Positions 44,440 through 55,990 of a DNA stretch of 64,000 nt are shown piece after piece. Position 1 is the stretch's first letter; each line of letters starts with the position of its first letter. Both the position numbers and the translations under genes were made by a program. The DNA is from Xenopus tropicalis (lineage: Eukaryota; Chordata; Amphibia; Anura; Pipidae), in contig NC_030684.2 of NCBI RefSeq assembly GCF_000004195.4, forward strand, positions 112,321,429 through 112,385,428. The letters run 5' to 3'. Under the pieces are notes generated by a model that saw nothing but the letters and a program-made list of their open reading frames with translations, did not search any database and had not been told where the DNA came from.

Positions 44440-45110
44440 ATCATGTTAGACGTTTCAGAGGGCCCCTTTGAGAGCGACTGCTATATGGAATTTTTGCTAG
44501 CAGAAATTGGGTGCACCTCACAAGCTGACCTTTACGCAGCCACACAATCCCAAAGAAGTTTTATTTGAGAAATAGATAAGTGCAACTACTCGAATCCACT
44601 GTTAAGTACAATTTCATACAATCTGCAGCAATGGCATGAAGTAACAAGCAATAAACCTTGGTATCTGTAGTGGAGTCCTCTGAGGTCAGTAAAGGTTTGA
44701 TTCTATCACTTAGACTCACTTTATTGTGAGTGCTTTGAAACCCATCAGGTTCCTAATGTGGTAAATCAATCGAGTTTCCTTTTTATAGGCCTTCTGTGTA
44801 CAATACAGCTCTCCACAAAACTATTCATTGACTCGGTCTGCTGGGGAATTTGCATCGTGAGCGTTTTTATTTTCAGCCTTCTAGATATTGGCAGGCGAAT
44901 CAAAATATGTTTTAAGCTCAGAGTGATAAATGGTGAGCTCAATTAATTGAGGCTGGATTGCCTCTGACGATCTGCAGTATGATAATGAGTTTTATACTTC
45001 TGGGTAATTTCTCTGCTTATTCCATGGCAGTTCTATAGCCTGCATTAAATATTTAACCCTCACAAGGTCACTTCATTGCGCTTTTCAACTGCTATAACAG
45101 AAAAGTTTCG
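44440..45110. promoter_or_regulatory. candidate conserved noncoding block
   Basis: Transposon-free, with a perfect octamer ATTTGCAT (44848-44855), GAGCTCAATTAATTGAGGC (about 44935, a near-palindrome around AATTAATT), CTTTGTTTAATCATG and CAATCCCAAAG. The frame 44758-44946 is short and has no domain. A POU/homeodomain enhancer is a reasonable hypothesis, nothing more. Confidence 0.3.
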
Positions 45111-47561
45111 CTCTAGTTTTATATCCATTGTTACATGTAAAACTGGCCTTTAACAGCAAAATACCATCTTGTGGCTTGCTCTGTGTTGTTCACATTTTTG
45201 CTGTATGGTCATAAGTCATCTCATCTGAGCTCCTTAGTTTCCTATCATCCAAGGACTAGTGACTTCTTAGGGGTTCGGCAGCATAGGGGACAATGGTTTG
45301 GCATGATGCTGAAGATGGTTAAAGTCATTCGAGCTGCATTTATCTTACCAAAGAAATCATGTTTGCATACGTTACTGAAGACCTGCCATACAATTCATCT
45401 GCTAAACACTGGTCAGGTGCCTAATGAACGTGATGCCACAACAGCCAATGTACAGCCCTGGCAGCCATGCTAATGATTTTACCAGGGAATGTACAGGTTG
45501 CCTCCTAGAAAAAAGGAGGAGGATTCTGGCAGCAGACTTTAGGTTCCCCATCATTTAGGTTCCCCTGTTCTGGTTAGTAAATGGGTGGGTTGTTTGTTCC
45601 CTTTTCTACAGCACATTTAAGGGCATACGCAACTAATGAATTGCAAGTAAATAATGTTTAATGGAGATATACGAGGTGAGAGATATATACCCCCCTTTTT
45701 AAAGCAGTTGCCATTCAAACAAGTAAAATGTCTGTGTGTGCCTGCCATTGGAAGCTCTGTTTGTAGGTATATCCACTCCAGCTTTCCAACCTTCCAGCCT
45801 CCAGTTTTCCCAAAGCAGTGATTTTGTCCAAGAATGGGCCAATGATTTTAGTAATCTTCTCTACTCTGATGGGTCCATATTCAGTATCTTTTTAACCTGA
45901 CTACTAACATGACTGCTGGCTGGCCATAAGATTCCTATGACCTACCCCAAGGCTCCATATCTTGTTTATAATCCTATCACAAGAAGCCAGAATGGGGCAT
46001 TTAATGACTTATCATTGTGGGCATGAGCAGTTGAACTGGGCTTTAAATGGCTGTAAAGCAAAGGCAACTCTCTAAGTGTTCTCATTGCCTATACAGAACA
46101 ATTCCATAAAGTATGCCAGCATACATATTCTGATTTACATCTGCTGAAAAATTTAGTGTATAGTGACTCTTTAAAAGCCGGAGCAACTTCTGTCCTCGTG
46201 TCATGGCCTAACTCTCAGCATAGGGGGCATGCCGGCGGTGTGCTAGACTAGTACTTAACAACTGGCAGCGGCTTAATAAAAGTAATTCTAAAAACTTAAA
46301 GCATCATGTAAAATTCATTGTGCTAGGACATTAAGAAAAATGAGTTCTAATAACTGCACTTTCTGTGGAATTCACAATGGATAATTCATTCCATTGAAAG
46401 GCAATTCTTTTTGTTACAGGGAAACAGAAAGGTAGACTGAGCTACCAGGAAAAAAATAAAATTGTAAATGGTTTGGGTCACACTCGCACTTAATCTTGTT
46501 AGTGATTTTTGGACAGTTACCTGGCTTCACATGGGATTACCCCTTCCAATGCTCAAAATGACTGTAGGTTATCCATGTAATATAAATGCATAATTTACAA
46601 AAAGGTAGAAACAATATCTAAGTGCTTGGATGCCCAGTGAGTGCAGATGGTTTCATTATCAGTAAGTGGAAGCTACATTGAACCACCCAGAGGTTGTCCC
46701 TCAAAACTCTTTGTGCAAACAAAAATGGAGACTTCCAAGAGCAGCTTTCAGCCAACAATCATTTTGAAGGAGCTGTGATGTTCAGTAGCTGAGATTGGAG
46801 TAGAGCAGCACATCAGCATTGGTCTGTGTGGGCGAGTGGCACAAAAGAAGCCATTACTGAAGAAGAACCAAGTGAAAGCAAAGCTACAGTTTGTCAAATA
46901 AACATGAAAGTTTAGTATAGAGAAACACATGTGGTTAGAAGAGGCCAAGACAGTGATTTTTTGCCAAGGATAAAAGCATTATGCATGGTGTAAATCTAAC
47001 ACACCCACATCTCAGAAAACACCATATCGACCATTAAGTATTGCGGTAGTGGCTGAGCAATGTCACAATGAACAATAGGACTGACCATTTGAATCCCATG
47101 GATTGTCTGTGTATTGCCCCCAAAAGAGCTGGAATCAGCTATAAGGAGAATTTGGTTTGTACACATAATTCCCATGCTTAATTCTTGCACTAATCATCTT
47201 TACATGAAACATAGTTCTTACTTCTGGGCAGGTCCTTCTCAAAAAGATATTCCTAGAACTCTTATTAAACATGAAATTATTACAAATATGAACCTGTGTG
47301 TGGAAATGTTGTTCCAGCCTGCAAGTACAGCAGCCCTATGATTGGTATACTCAAGCTTCTCCATGTGCCTCCGGGCTTCTTAATGTTCTTCAGCTTTTCT
47401 TATTGGTGCTGGCAGCCTACATAATGGTCTGTCTCTGCTATCAACTATACCCAAAGAGTTAAATTTAAAAAAACCCAAACCTTTTACTCATTTTTAGTTA
47501 AGTTGAACAAATAAACTACTTGATATTACATATACTTCATGGCCGTAGTAAGTAGTTGCCG
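45111..47561. other. no gene seen
   Basis: About 2.4 kb of unique sequence. The plus frame 45171-45473 (100 codons) lacks motifs or splice context. Confidence 0.5.
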
Positions 47562-47959
47562 TTAAAAGTACAGTAGCACCAAACAATTAAAATGTTTTCA
47601 TTACAATATAATTTACTGTTGCTAAGCACTAGTAAAAGTTGTGTGTTTGCTTCAGAAACCCTATTATATTTAATATAAACAAGGCTGCAGTGTAGCTATG
47701 GGGACAGCCATTCAGACTGGATAAAAGGCACAGGTTACATAGCAGATAACAGATTAGTTCTTTTGAATTCAATTGGAATCTACACAGCTTATCTGCTGTG
47801 TAACCTGTGCCCCTTTTCCAGCTTTAATGGCTGCCCCTGTGGCTACAGAGCAGCTTTGTTTATATAAACTATAGCAGTGTTTCTGAAACAAACACACAAC
47901 TTTTACCAGTGCAGAGCAATAGTATATTAAGCAATTTTTTGGGGTTACTGTTCCTTTAA
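47562..47959. mobile_element. T2-type hairpin MITE bounded by TTAA
   Basis: The left end TTAAAAGTACAGTAGCACC pairs with the right end GGGGTTACTGTTCCTTTAA, so TTAA lies at both borders. The whole 398 bp folds back on itself: GGCACAGGTTACATAGCAGA (about 47727) with TCTGCTGTGTAACCTGTGCC (about 47793), CTATGGGGACAGCCATT with AATGGCTGCCCCTGTGG, and GTGTTTGCTTCAGAAAC with GTTTCTGAAACAAACAC. This matches frog T2/TTAAAGG-type MITEs known from the literature. No coding sequence. Confidence 0.92.
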
Positions 47960-48042
47960 CAAATCACTTCAGGCAAAGAACTGATAGCACCATGTTATTC
48001 AGGGGTAGTTTCAAACTGTATTGTGATACAAGAAAGATGAAT

Positions 48043-48126
48043 TGCCTGATATTGCCCACCCATAGGTGGGGATATTGGGAGAAGATCCGCTCGCTTGCCG
48101 ACTTCGCCACGCGAGTGGACCTTTAG
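48043..48126. mobile_element. short MITE remnant
   Basis: CCTGATATTGCCCACCCATAGGTGGGGATATTGGG is an inverted repeat of about 14-bp arms. Next come GATCCGCTCGCTTG and CACGCGAGTGGACC. The opening also resembles the left part of the element at 4946. Only about 84 bp remain. Confidence 0.6.
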
Positions 48127-49189
48127 AAAACAAAAGCAAAGATATTTGTCTCCAATGTTAATAAATACACCCTTTGTGTTTGTGTTCTGTTGCTGGTTAT
48201 TGTCTAGGTATCCAGGCAACTGAAGGGATGCTCATATCTAAGTGAATCTAGGAGCAAGCATACATTTTCTGCCATGCCAAGACTTTGGAGACATCTGATG
48301 ACATACAGTAACTTTAATCAAATGTATATTTTAATATATTCTGACCTGAATGAAACCTTTAATCTGCAGTGTATGTGCCTCTAAAGGCTGGGAGGGGGGG
48401 CATAAAAACCCTTGGAATTCTTCATCCTGCACCCACACTTCTAATAAGGCAGCACAAGATAAAAAACATATCATGATTATAGGTTCAATATGAATGTAAC
48501 TATATCCATAACCATAATAGTGTGCCAGGAGATGTAATAACCTTTATTTCTTGGCTTTGGGTTGCAGTATAAATGCAGCGAGTCAGCAAGTGCTACATAA
48601 TGGGTAATGCATTGCATACTAATAAGTCGTTGACAACTATGGCATTGCTAGAGCTCAAGGTTAATAATAATGAGAACTGTGATGTCTGATATTGATGATT
48701 ATAAATAAATTGCAGTAGAGGTGTGAGATTACAGTTCTTATTTGTAAAGGATAGGCGCAGTACCAAACACAATATTGAACCCATTACAATGTCATGTACT
48801 TTGCACTTGAATGATGTATCTGAGCTCCACTTCCATACCTATTGCCCCTAGTGAATAGCACACAAGTAGCAGATGTGAAAGTACATGCCTATGGGCTGCC
48901 ATCTTGCCTCCACCGTCATGGAATGGGCAATGTGTATATATCGGCCCGACATTGGCCGCCATTGGAATTTTGGGGAAAATGATGAAACCTAGACTTTTAA
49001 AAATGCAGAATTGTACCTTTTGTGAACCTTGAAATATTCCCTTATTTCTTTATTAATGTGTATGTCACATTTACTATTCTGATAGGACAATATAATAAAT
49101 GTATACCTTCATGCTGTGCCAGTGGTAGCTCTACCACGAATGCTAAGGAATATATCATATGACACCGACGGTTTTGCTAATTTATTTCT
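48127..49189. other. no gene seen
   Basis: Unique AT-rich sequence. A short GC patch, ATCGGCCCGACATTGGCCGCC, near 48940 may be a MITE scrap. Confidence 0.45.
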
Positions 49190-49570
49190 CCCCTTCTATA
49201 ACTAGGCTTTGAATCATATGTTGCACTATGCCGGGATTTTGAGTGGCAGCTTGGTGTCCTGGCAGCCTTCCTACCCCTGCCTCTCACAATGCCTCCAGTC
49301 ATGATTTAATTACCTTTCCTCGCCTCTGCTCATCTGCTTTGTCTCTTGATCTGAAACACTGTGCTAGGCAATCAATTCTCTGTGCCTCAGAATAAGCCAT
49401 CAGGCTCCCATTAGATGCCTCTCTGCTTGGGTTAACATATCCTCTCCAGCATTAATTTGCAGGAGAGTCTCAACAAATATGAAACATAAAAAGAGAGAGA
49501 GAGGGAAAATTAGAAGTGGATTGTGCCGTTAGCATTTCATGTAACTTCGTTTTGCGCCGGTTTTGTGTCC
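49190..49570. promoter_or_regulatory. candidate conserved noncoding block
   Basis: Repeat-free tract with CATGATTTAATTACC (about 49301), CAGCATTAATTTGCAGG (about 49448) and AGGCAATCAATTCTC, plus a short (GA)n at about 49493. It looks like the other enhancer-type blocks, but conservation cannot be judged here. Confidence 0.25.
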
Positions 49571-51479
49571 TATCTGCTTGCATTTTACTCCTGGATTTTT
49601 ACCTTTCAAATAACTTGCAGGTATTCACAGAAATATAGCTGTCACCTGGAGAATATGTGGCAAGCACTGCTGTGATTAAACGGTAAAGCCTGTGGAGGTT
49701 GCCTGGGTATTCCTGTAATAGGGAAGTGTTTACCTTCGGCCACATGACCAAAATATCTACTTGTGCTAACAACTGGTGGCCTGAAGGATTACTACAGCGG
49801 CCAAATGACTCCACCTTGGCCATAAAATGTGCTATGTCAAAAGGAGCTGAAAGGTTGCCTAGAATAAGATGGAATTCTTCCATTATCAAGTTTTCTAGTG
49901 AAGTTCTAGAAGGTTAGACAGGGTGCTAACCGTTTTTTTAATACAGACCCCTGCCCATTGGGAAGGGCTAAGCAATTCCCTTTGTTACCAGTACAGTGGC
50001 TCTGGGGCCGATTCGCTCTACAGTCTACCAGGGCCAAAGGTAAATATGATTAATGTGTTTTCTGGTGGGTTGAGGAACAAGAAGACTCAAGTCACGGCTG
50101 GAAACCAATAACCCAGAACAATGTAGGTCTTTATAAAAATATATTGCATAAACCAGCTCAAATGTAAAACCCTGCTTCATGATTTTAATAAAAATATACT
50201 TTTTCAAGTAGTATGTGCCATTGGGTAATCCTAAATAGAAAATTGCCATTTTGAGTATCCTGCCCCCTGAGATCATAGGATTCACAGTGCACACAAACAA
50301 ACCAAGGGCACACATACATGCTAGGCCCCATCAGCCAAAGTTTGGACAAAGTTTTGTCTTTTACTCCCACACTTCTTCCTGTTACAGTTAGAGCTGCATT
50401 ATTTGTGGTGCTATAGGTATAAATAAATATATACATACATGGAATATTTGCCATACTTTCTGTAGAATGATATCAAGGTCAAAAGTACAAAAATATATGC
50501 TAATATTTTACTTGGAGCCTTGGAGTGCTTCCACAATCTCCTTTGTGTATATTTGAAATGGCAGGGATTTTTTAGTAGTACTTAGGTCTAGGACATCTAG
50601 ATATTCTTCAGATACCAATATGTGTCACTATATCAGCCACAGATCTGTTAATAATTTCTAATTTCCACCATCATTTCTTTTTAATCAAAGTCAGAAGAGA
50701 CACATTTTAATAAGATATGCTGCTCAGTTCTTCTTAAGAGATTGACATAAGTCTCATGTCCCAGTACACCTCACCCACAATACTAAGCCTTTCTCTGGGG
50801 ACACAAAACCCAATAGGATAGCCTTAGTTGTGGTATGTTAACAGGGCAGGGTTAGGAGGATTGGGGGGATATCTAGCACAACACACCATCAATTGAAATG
50901 ACATTCCATCATTTAGTTTTAAAGCATATTTTATCTGGAATGTCAACAACTGTTTATGCAAACACACACCTGGATAGCGGGAAGTATGCATGGGTAACTC
51001 ATCAATCAATGAAGGAAACAACCTGTCAGTCATGGAAGTAAATATTAACACAGCCAGTGAAAGTCAAGTAGACAGTCAGAAGGGTGGTATTAAATTCACC
51101 TTTGTATGAGATCTGAGGGCTCATTTATGAAAAGTGCAAAAATTAAGTACATAATTTGCAAAGGTACTTTGCTCCAATGCACGGTCCATACCACTTGCAC
51201 GTTCAGCCTGCTTTGATGAATGGGAACCAAGCAATTATGGAATTAATACCTTGCCTTGAGGATGTGTTTCCTCAGGACCCCCTCAGCCAAAATGCTGCAG
51301 ATAAAATTTTCCAACAAGACAGACTATCAACAGAATCAGAGGATGGTATACATGCCCGATGGTGGGGCACTGTCGTCCAAATCTAGGCATGCATGGCCAG
51401 CCTTGGTGCTAGGAAAACCTAAAGCTGTTACTTGAAGGAGCAGAGGTTGAGACTAAAAGCTAACATGGAATCAATGCTA
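49571..51479. other. no gene seen
   Basis: Unique sequence. The antisense pair of frames at 49599-49889 (minus) and 49699-49917 (plus) shows no domain. GGCATGCATGGCCAGCC near 51384 is a possible end of a lost MITE. Confidence 0.45.
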
Positions 51480-52200
51480 ATTAAATATCTCTTGTGTGTC
51501 TGCGAGGCTTAACGACTCTCCTTCATGAGACACAAACAAACAAGTCCCCTTTATCTATAAGGTTTAGGAAGGCAAGCTTGCCATTCACTCAGAGATTGCT
51601 TGTTATTGTAAAGCAGCCACAGATTCTCTAATCCACTTCCATTTTAACTAAGTTAGCTCTACCTGACTGGCTACCTGTCGGCATAATATACATTTTTATT
51701 GGCTCGTTTTTTATTTGGTGCAAAAGGTCAGTTTGCTAAATGGTTTGTGATTGAGCATTACCCCATATTGTGATATCATCTGCTTGCATCTAGCAGAAAT
51801 TCATTAAGATACATTATATATATATATATATTATTTTTTTTTTTCTTTTTAAACGAACAAAGATGAAGATAACCGTCTAACCAAAGTATATTTTGCCTTT
51901 AAGGAGCACACATTTCTGTTGTAAGTCATTAAAAGACTCGGAAAAAGTAATGTGGTTTGAGTTCCGCAAGGCCATAATATTAAGAGTTTTATGGCATGGA
52001 AGATATACCAATAATATTGCACATTATTATGCAAATCAGCAGCGGCTAACTGATTACATGTTTACTGCAGTTATATATGGCTCGTTATATTAAAATATAT
52101 GCAGAGTAGCACTTATAGCCTCGTTATAGATTTCAGCAATTAGTCCAGAACTGCAGCAGTAGGCTATAAATTCTCCAAACCTGAGGGACGCAGCAAAACC
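51480..52200. promoter_or_regulatory. candidate conserved noncoding block
   Basis: The longest transposon-free, enhancer-like tract in the window. It has an octamer ATGCAAAT (52029-52036), GCTAATTAAATATC (about 51476), TAGCAGAAATTCATTAAG, a (TA)n tract at about 51812-51831 and GTAATGTGGTTTGAGTTCC. Both strands carry only short frames. A regulatory role is inferred from texture. Confidence 0.3.
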
Positions 52201-53483
52201 AAATACTAAATATATATCTAATACAATAAAAGGCACTCACGGCATCAGATCTATATATATAGGGTAAAACTATTATGGAACTTTTCTGCACCTTTGCAAT
52301 TTTACATTTGGGTGGGATCTGCTAAACATCTACTGGCAAAGATAATGTCTGTTTTATGGAGGAACAAAAAGGATATTTGTCTAGGACCCACATTGGAGGG
52401 GCTATCTCAGCCAGAAAAACTTACATGTAACAAATGATTGAAATGTATAATATTTGTGCTTGTGGATGGCAAGTAGCGGACCAATAAGGTGGATCCAGTC
52501 TGTTCATGTATAGTCACCCATGGGGTAGTTAAAACATGAGACTTTTTGGTGTTTTCCATTTAAGGATAGTGACGTTATTATAAATTGAAACTCTGTTTAT
52601 TACCTAAATAATGAAGAAGTGCAGCATACACAGTTGCTGTATATGCCTAGAATTAGAACTCCAGACCTGTCAGCTGTCCTTGCCACTAGGAAAAGCTTGC
52701 AGTCTGAAGGTCTCTGGTTTAATTTACTATGTTTTTAACACACTCCTCTATGTTATTGGTTCTGCTTATCACCTGGATGCAGTCCATTGTCTGACACCTC
52801 CTAGCAGGACCTAAAGCCTCTCTTGCTCATTATACATCCCTACTTGTTCTCCATCTCACGTCATTATCCCATTCAGTTGTTTGCTTTTTGTTCTGATCCT
52901 GATTTCTTGTCTCTGATGTAATCTTGACTTCATTTGAACATAAAGGATCATCTTTTATAGGGTTTTTTAAAGGGTTCACACTCACTATTACCCCTTGAGC
53001 AGTCCATATGTCCATATGATATCATACACAAGCGAAAAGCTCTCCTTTGATACATATTCCCCTATATGTCACATTTCCAAAATGAATGTGTATAAAATCT
53101 TTGCCATACGGTATACTGAATATCTGTTATATTGCAAGAAAGAAGGCAAAATAGCAGGGCAGTCAGAACTGGCATTTAGTAACATAAGATGAGATAAATC
53201 TTATTAACATAATGGGGCCGGGAAGATGGCTGATATCGGTAAAGCTACCAATGCCAAGGCTTTCCATTAAATTTATATATGAGTATATAGCAGCTGGTCT
53301 CTTTGCGAGGAGGATAACCTTACCTAAAGCTTTATTATTCACAACATATGTGTTGCTTAAGGGTTTTTTCTTTCACCTTTCTTTCATCTTTCACCTAAAA
53401 ACTCTATTGAAGCCTGTGGGAACATTTGGAATTGAATCTGTCCCAATATGGGAGATCATAAAAGGTCTGCTTATCCACTGGTA
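52201..53483. other. no gene seen
   Basis: Unique sequence. Overlapping small frames (52611-52814, 53212-53487) are featureless. A C/T-rich patch runs from 52790 to 52930. Confidence 0.45.
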
Positions 53484-54082
53484 TTAAGGGGGCTATACAC
53501 TGACCAACCATTCAGTAGGGATGTAGCGAACATCGCCAAAAATGTTCGCGAACCCGTTCGCGGACTTTCGCCAAAACTCGCGAATATTCGCGAACTTTGC
53601 GAACCCCATAGACTTCAATGGGAAGGCGAACTTTAAAACCTAGAAAAGCCATTTCTGGCCAGAAAACTGATTTTAAAGATGTTTAAAGGGTGCCACGACC
53701 TGGACAGTGGCATGCAGGAGGGGGATCAAGGGCAAAAATTTCTCTGAAAAATACTTTGTAAAAAAAACGCCAAAAAATAACGCCAAAAAAAAACCGCAAG
53801 CTATTCCTATGTATACGCAAAGGCGAAAAACCGAAGCGAAAAAACGCAGCGGAAAAAAAAACGTGGTGAACCCAAAATGTTCGCGCGAATTAGTTTGCCG
53901 GTGAACAGTTCGCTACATCTCTACCATTCAGACTGATCAGCATGTAGGCCAACGCTGTATAAGCTCCAATCTATGGGTGACCACAGATATAGTCATTTGT
54001 CTGACCAATTTAACAATTTTTCAAATGTATCCTTTAATCTGTAATTGCCGACCTGTCAGTGTATGTAAGTGCACCCCATTAA
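53484..54082. mobile_element. TTAA-bounded MITE interrupted by a hAT MITE
   Basis: The left end TTAAGGGGGCTATACACTGACC approximately pairs with the right end GACCTGTCAGTGTATG…GCACCCCATTAA. TTAA sits at both borders (53484-53487 and 54079-54082), as for piggyBac or Kolobok/T2 elements (inference). The interior is split at CCATTCAG by the 408-bp hAT MITE 53516-53923. Without that insertion the host element is about 180 bp. Confidence 0.65.
53508..53931. mobile_element. hAT MITE with TAGGGATGTAGCGAAC ends and 8-bp target duplication
   Basis: The element is 53516-53923 (408 bp). It starts TAGGGATGTAGCGAAC and ends GTTCGCTACATCTCTA, flanked by identical CCATTCAG at 53508-53515 and 53924-53931. 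Just inside are GTTCGCGAACCCGTTCGCGG palindromes and CCATAGACTTCAATGGG. A short AAACGCCAAAAAATAACGCC stretch repeats. The frames 53448-53636 and 53707-53904 lie on it and are not genes. Confidence 0.97.
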
Positions 54083-54960
54083 GCAGATTATCGATGCCAT
54101 TGTCTCACAGTGTGTCATTTTACGCTGAAGTTCTATACTGCTAATTCCACGTCTATGTTCATTTATGAGGCATCAATAAATCCAGTAATGAGAGATGCCA
54201 CAGTTCCTTTCCATGTCCAAGCAGGTATTCACTGGGGACACTTGCTAAGTAACAAGATCAATGAAAAGTGTGTGTAAAAGACGGACAATATATAACGCAA
54301 TAAGTTAATAACCGTAATATTATGGCCCATTGAAATGACGTATATATTCATCTATAAAGTCTTCTTCTCTCTGCTTGTGCTCCTATGGTACCTCTTCTCA
54401 TCGATTGCCAGTTTGTGTTTCTGTCATCTAATAGTGATGGAACATAAGATTTTAATGTATAAATTCCTTTGGTACATGGCAACATGGCAGCATTAAGTGG
54501 TACTTGGGATAGTTGTTCTTATCTTTTTTTCTCAGGGGACCAGATTTAATCTGGAAGTCATATTATATCCATGAAGCAGTATTTTTAGCAGGCAATAGTG
54601 ACTTCTGATGCACAGGGTTTCTGGGGAAGAACACAGACTTAGGAATTAGGATAATAAAACATTGCACATCATTATAAATATAATTTGTGGTATTTAGAAA
54701 GGTGTGTATTTTTAGCCTTGGTTTTCTTCTCCTATGAAGATGGTTTGTTGCAGATGGGTTGCAATACCCAATGGCTTTGGTTTTTGATGGAAGTTGTATA
54801 TTTAATAAACTCTGCATTTTTCTGTAGTTTAGTGGAACCTGCCATACTATACGGTGCCTGATTTTGCAAAAGGCTCAGACGTATTGGAGTAATACAGTAT
54901 AAACACACACCTCCCTGCTACATAGACCCACTGTTGCTAGCAGCTGCATCACTGAGCCTT
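54083..54960. other. no gene seen
   Basis: Unique AT-rich sequence. The 84-codon minus frame 54563-54817 has no motif. Confidence 0.45.
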
Positions 54961-55261
54961 TTAGTGGCCATACACGCACCCATAGTATCATACAAAACCT
55001 AGTTTTGTGCAATATTCAGTGCGTGTATGGGGGACCAATGAGGCGACCAATATTACAAGAGCGTCAGATATTGGTCGTCTCAAAGATCAGACGGGACAAA
55101 AGATTTTGATCAGGCGCAGTTGATTCGTCAAATATGGAGGTAGAAACAATAGGAATTCTACCTCCACCTGACGTTTCAGCCCATCATCAATGGAGGGAAT
55201 GAACAATCTTTCCTGCGACCAATGGAATTGGTACCAATTGGTACGTGCATGGCCACCTTTA
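54961..55261. mobile_element. GTGGCCATACACG-family MITE (diverged copy)
   Basis: The left end GTGGCCATACACGCACC and the right end GTACGTGCATGGCCACCTTTA form the terminal repeat. The first hairpin is CGCACCCATAGTATC with GTGCAATATTCAGTGCG. The interior ATGGAGGTAGAAACAATAGG with TCTACCTCCACC matches 61629-61974. It is more diverged than the other two copies. Its right border is also the left flank of the next MITE. Confidence 0.85.
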
Positions 55262-55545
55262 GACTGATGTCCCACAGAAAGTGTTAGTTGCCCGTGATAA
55301 ATCTCTGTTATCGAAGACAACTAACCACTAACAAAAGGAAAGGCCTTTGCATCGCTTCAGTTTTCGGAAGTCTCGCAAAGTTACGTGCAGGAGGAAACTT
55401 TGTCTTTAAAAAATTGAAGTGATGCGAAGGCCTTTCCACCAGCGATTCCTATTTGTGCCGGTGGAAAAGCATTTTGGAGTGGTTAGTCGCCTGTGTAAGC
55501 AGAGATTTATCGCAGGCGACTAACACGCTCCATAAGACATCAGCC
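55262..55545. mobile_element. GACTGATGTC-end MITE with TTA flanks
   Basis: The left end GACTGATGTCCCACAGA pairs with the right end GACATCAGCC. TTA flanks both sides (55259-55261 and 55546-55548). The arms continue as TTAGTTGCCCGTGATAAATC and GATTTATCGCAGGCGACTAA, similar in plan to the 32515 element. Inner arms are AAGGCCTTTGCATCGCTTCA and TGAAGTGATGCGAAGGCCTT. The TTA duplication suggests a PIF/Harbinger-type origin. Confidence 0.85.
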
Positions 55546-55678
55546 TTACCTGTACATGTATGTCATGCTTGGGTTCCCCATACACCTACATTGTCAAGCA
55601 TGCTTTTCCTAGAACATTCGGGCAGCCCCTTCATCCCACACAGTGCTGTTTTATCAAGGGTGTTTACCATTTAATTAA

Positions 55679-55692
55679 CCCCCCCCCCCCCG
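55679..55692. repeat. poly-C run
   Basis: About 13 C bases following TTAATTAA. It may be length-variable or an assembly-sensitive site. Confidence 0.8.
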
Positions 55693-55990
55693 TCGTGTAC
55701 GCTGTCGCTTATCCCACATGGGGCTGCATTTAAAAACTCATTTCTCGGAAATCAATTCCTCTCCAAACCTGAGAATTGGTATTTGTAATTTTGATGTCAA
55801 ATTTGATCCATTTCTTTCTGATGCTTTGCGGAGGTTAGCAGTTTTAATTATTTATCAGGCAATTGTATGTGGAGTTTTAGCCCTGGATCTCACTGCGTTT
55901 TACCTTCAAGGCATTTTAATCTTTTTCATTGCCATTCTAACCCATCTCAGAGGAAAGAAGATAATACAGCTATGCTAAATGTCGTAATTG
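55693..55990. promoter_or_regulatory. candidate conserved noncoding block
   Basis: Transposon-free tract with GTATTTGTAATTTTGATGTC, GATGCTTTGCGGAGG and GCAGTTTTAATTATTTATC (about 55838, a homeodomain-type cluster). It includes an 86-codon plus frame (55718-55978) that is hydrophobic at its end but resembles no family I know. A conserved element is as likely as anything else. Confidence 0.28.
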
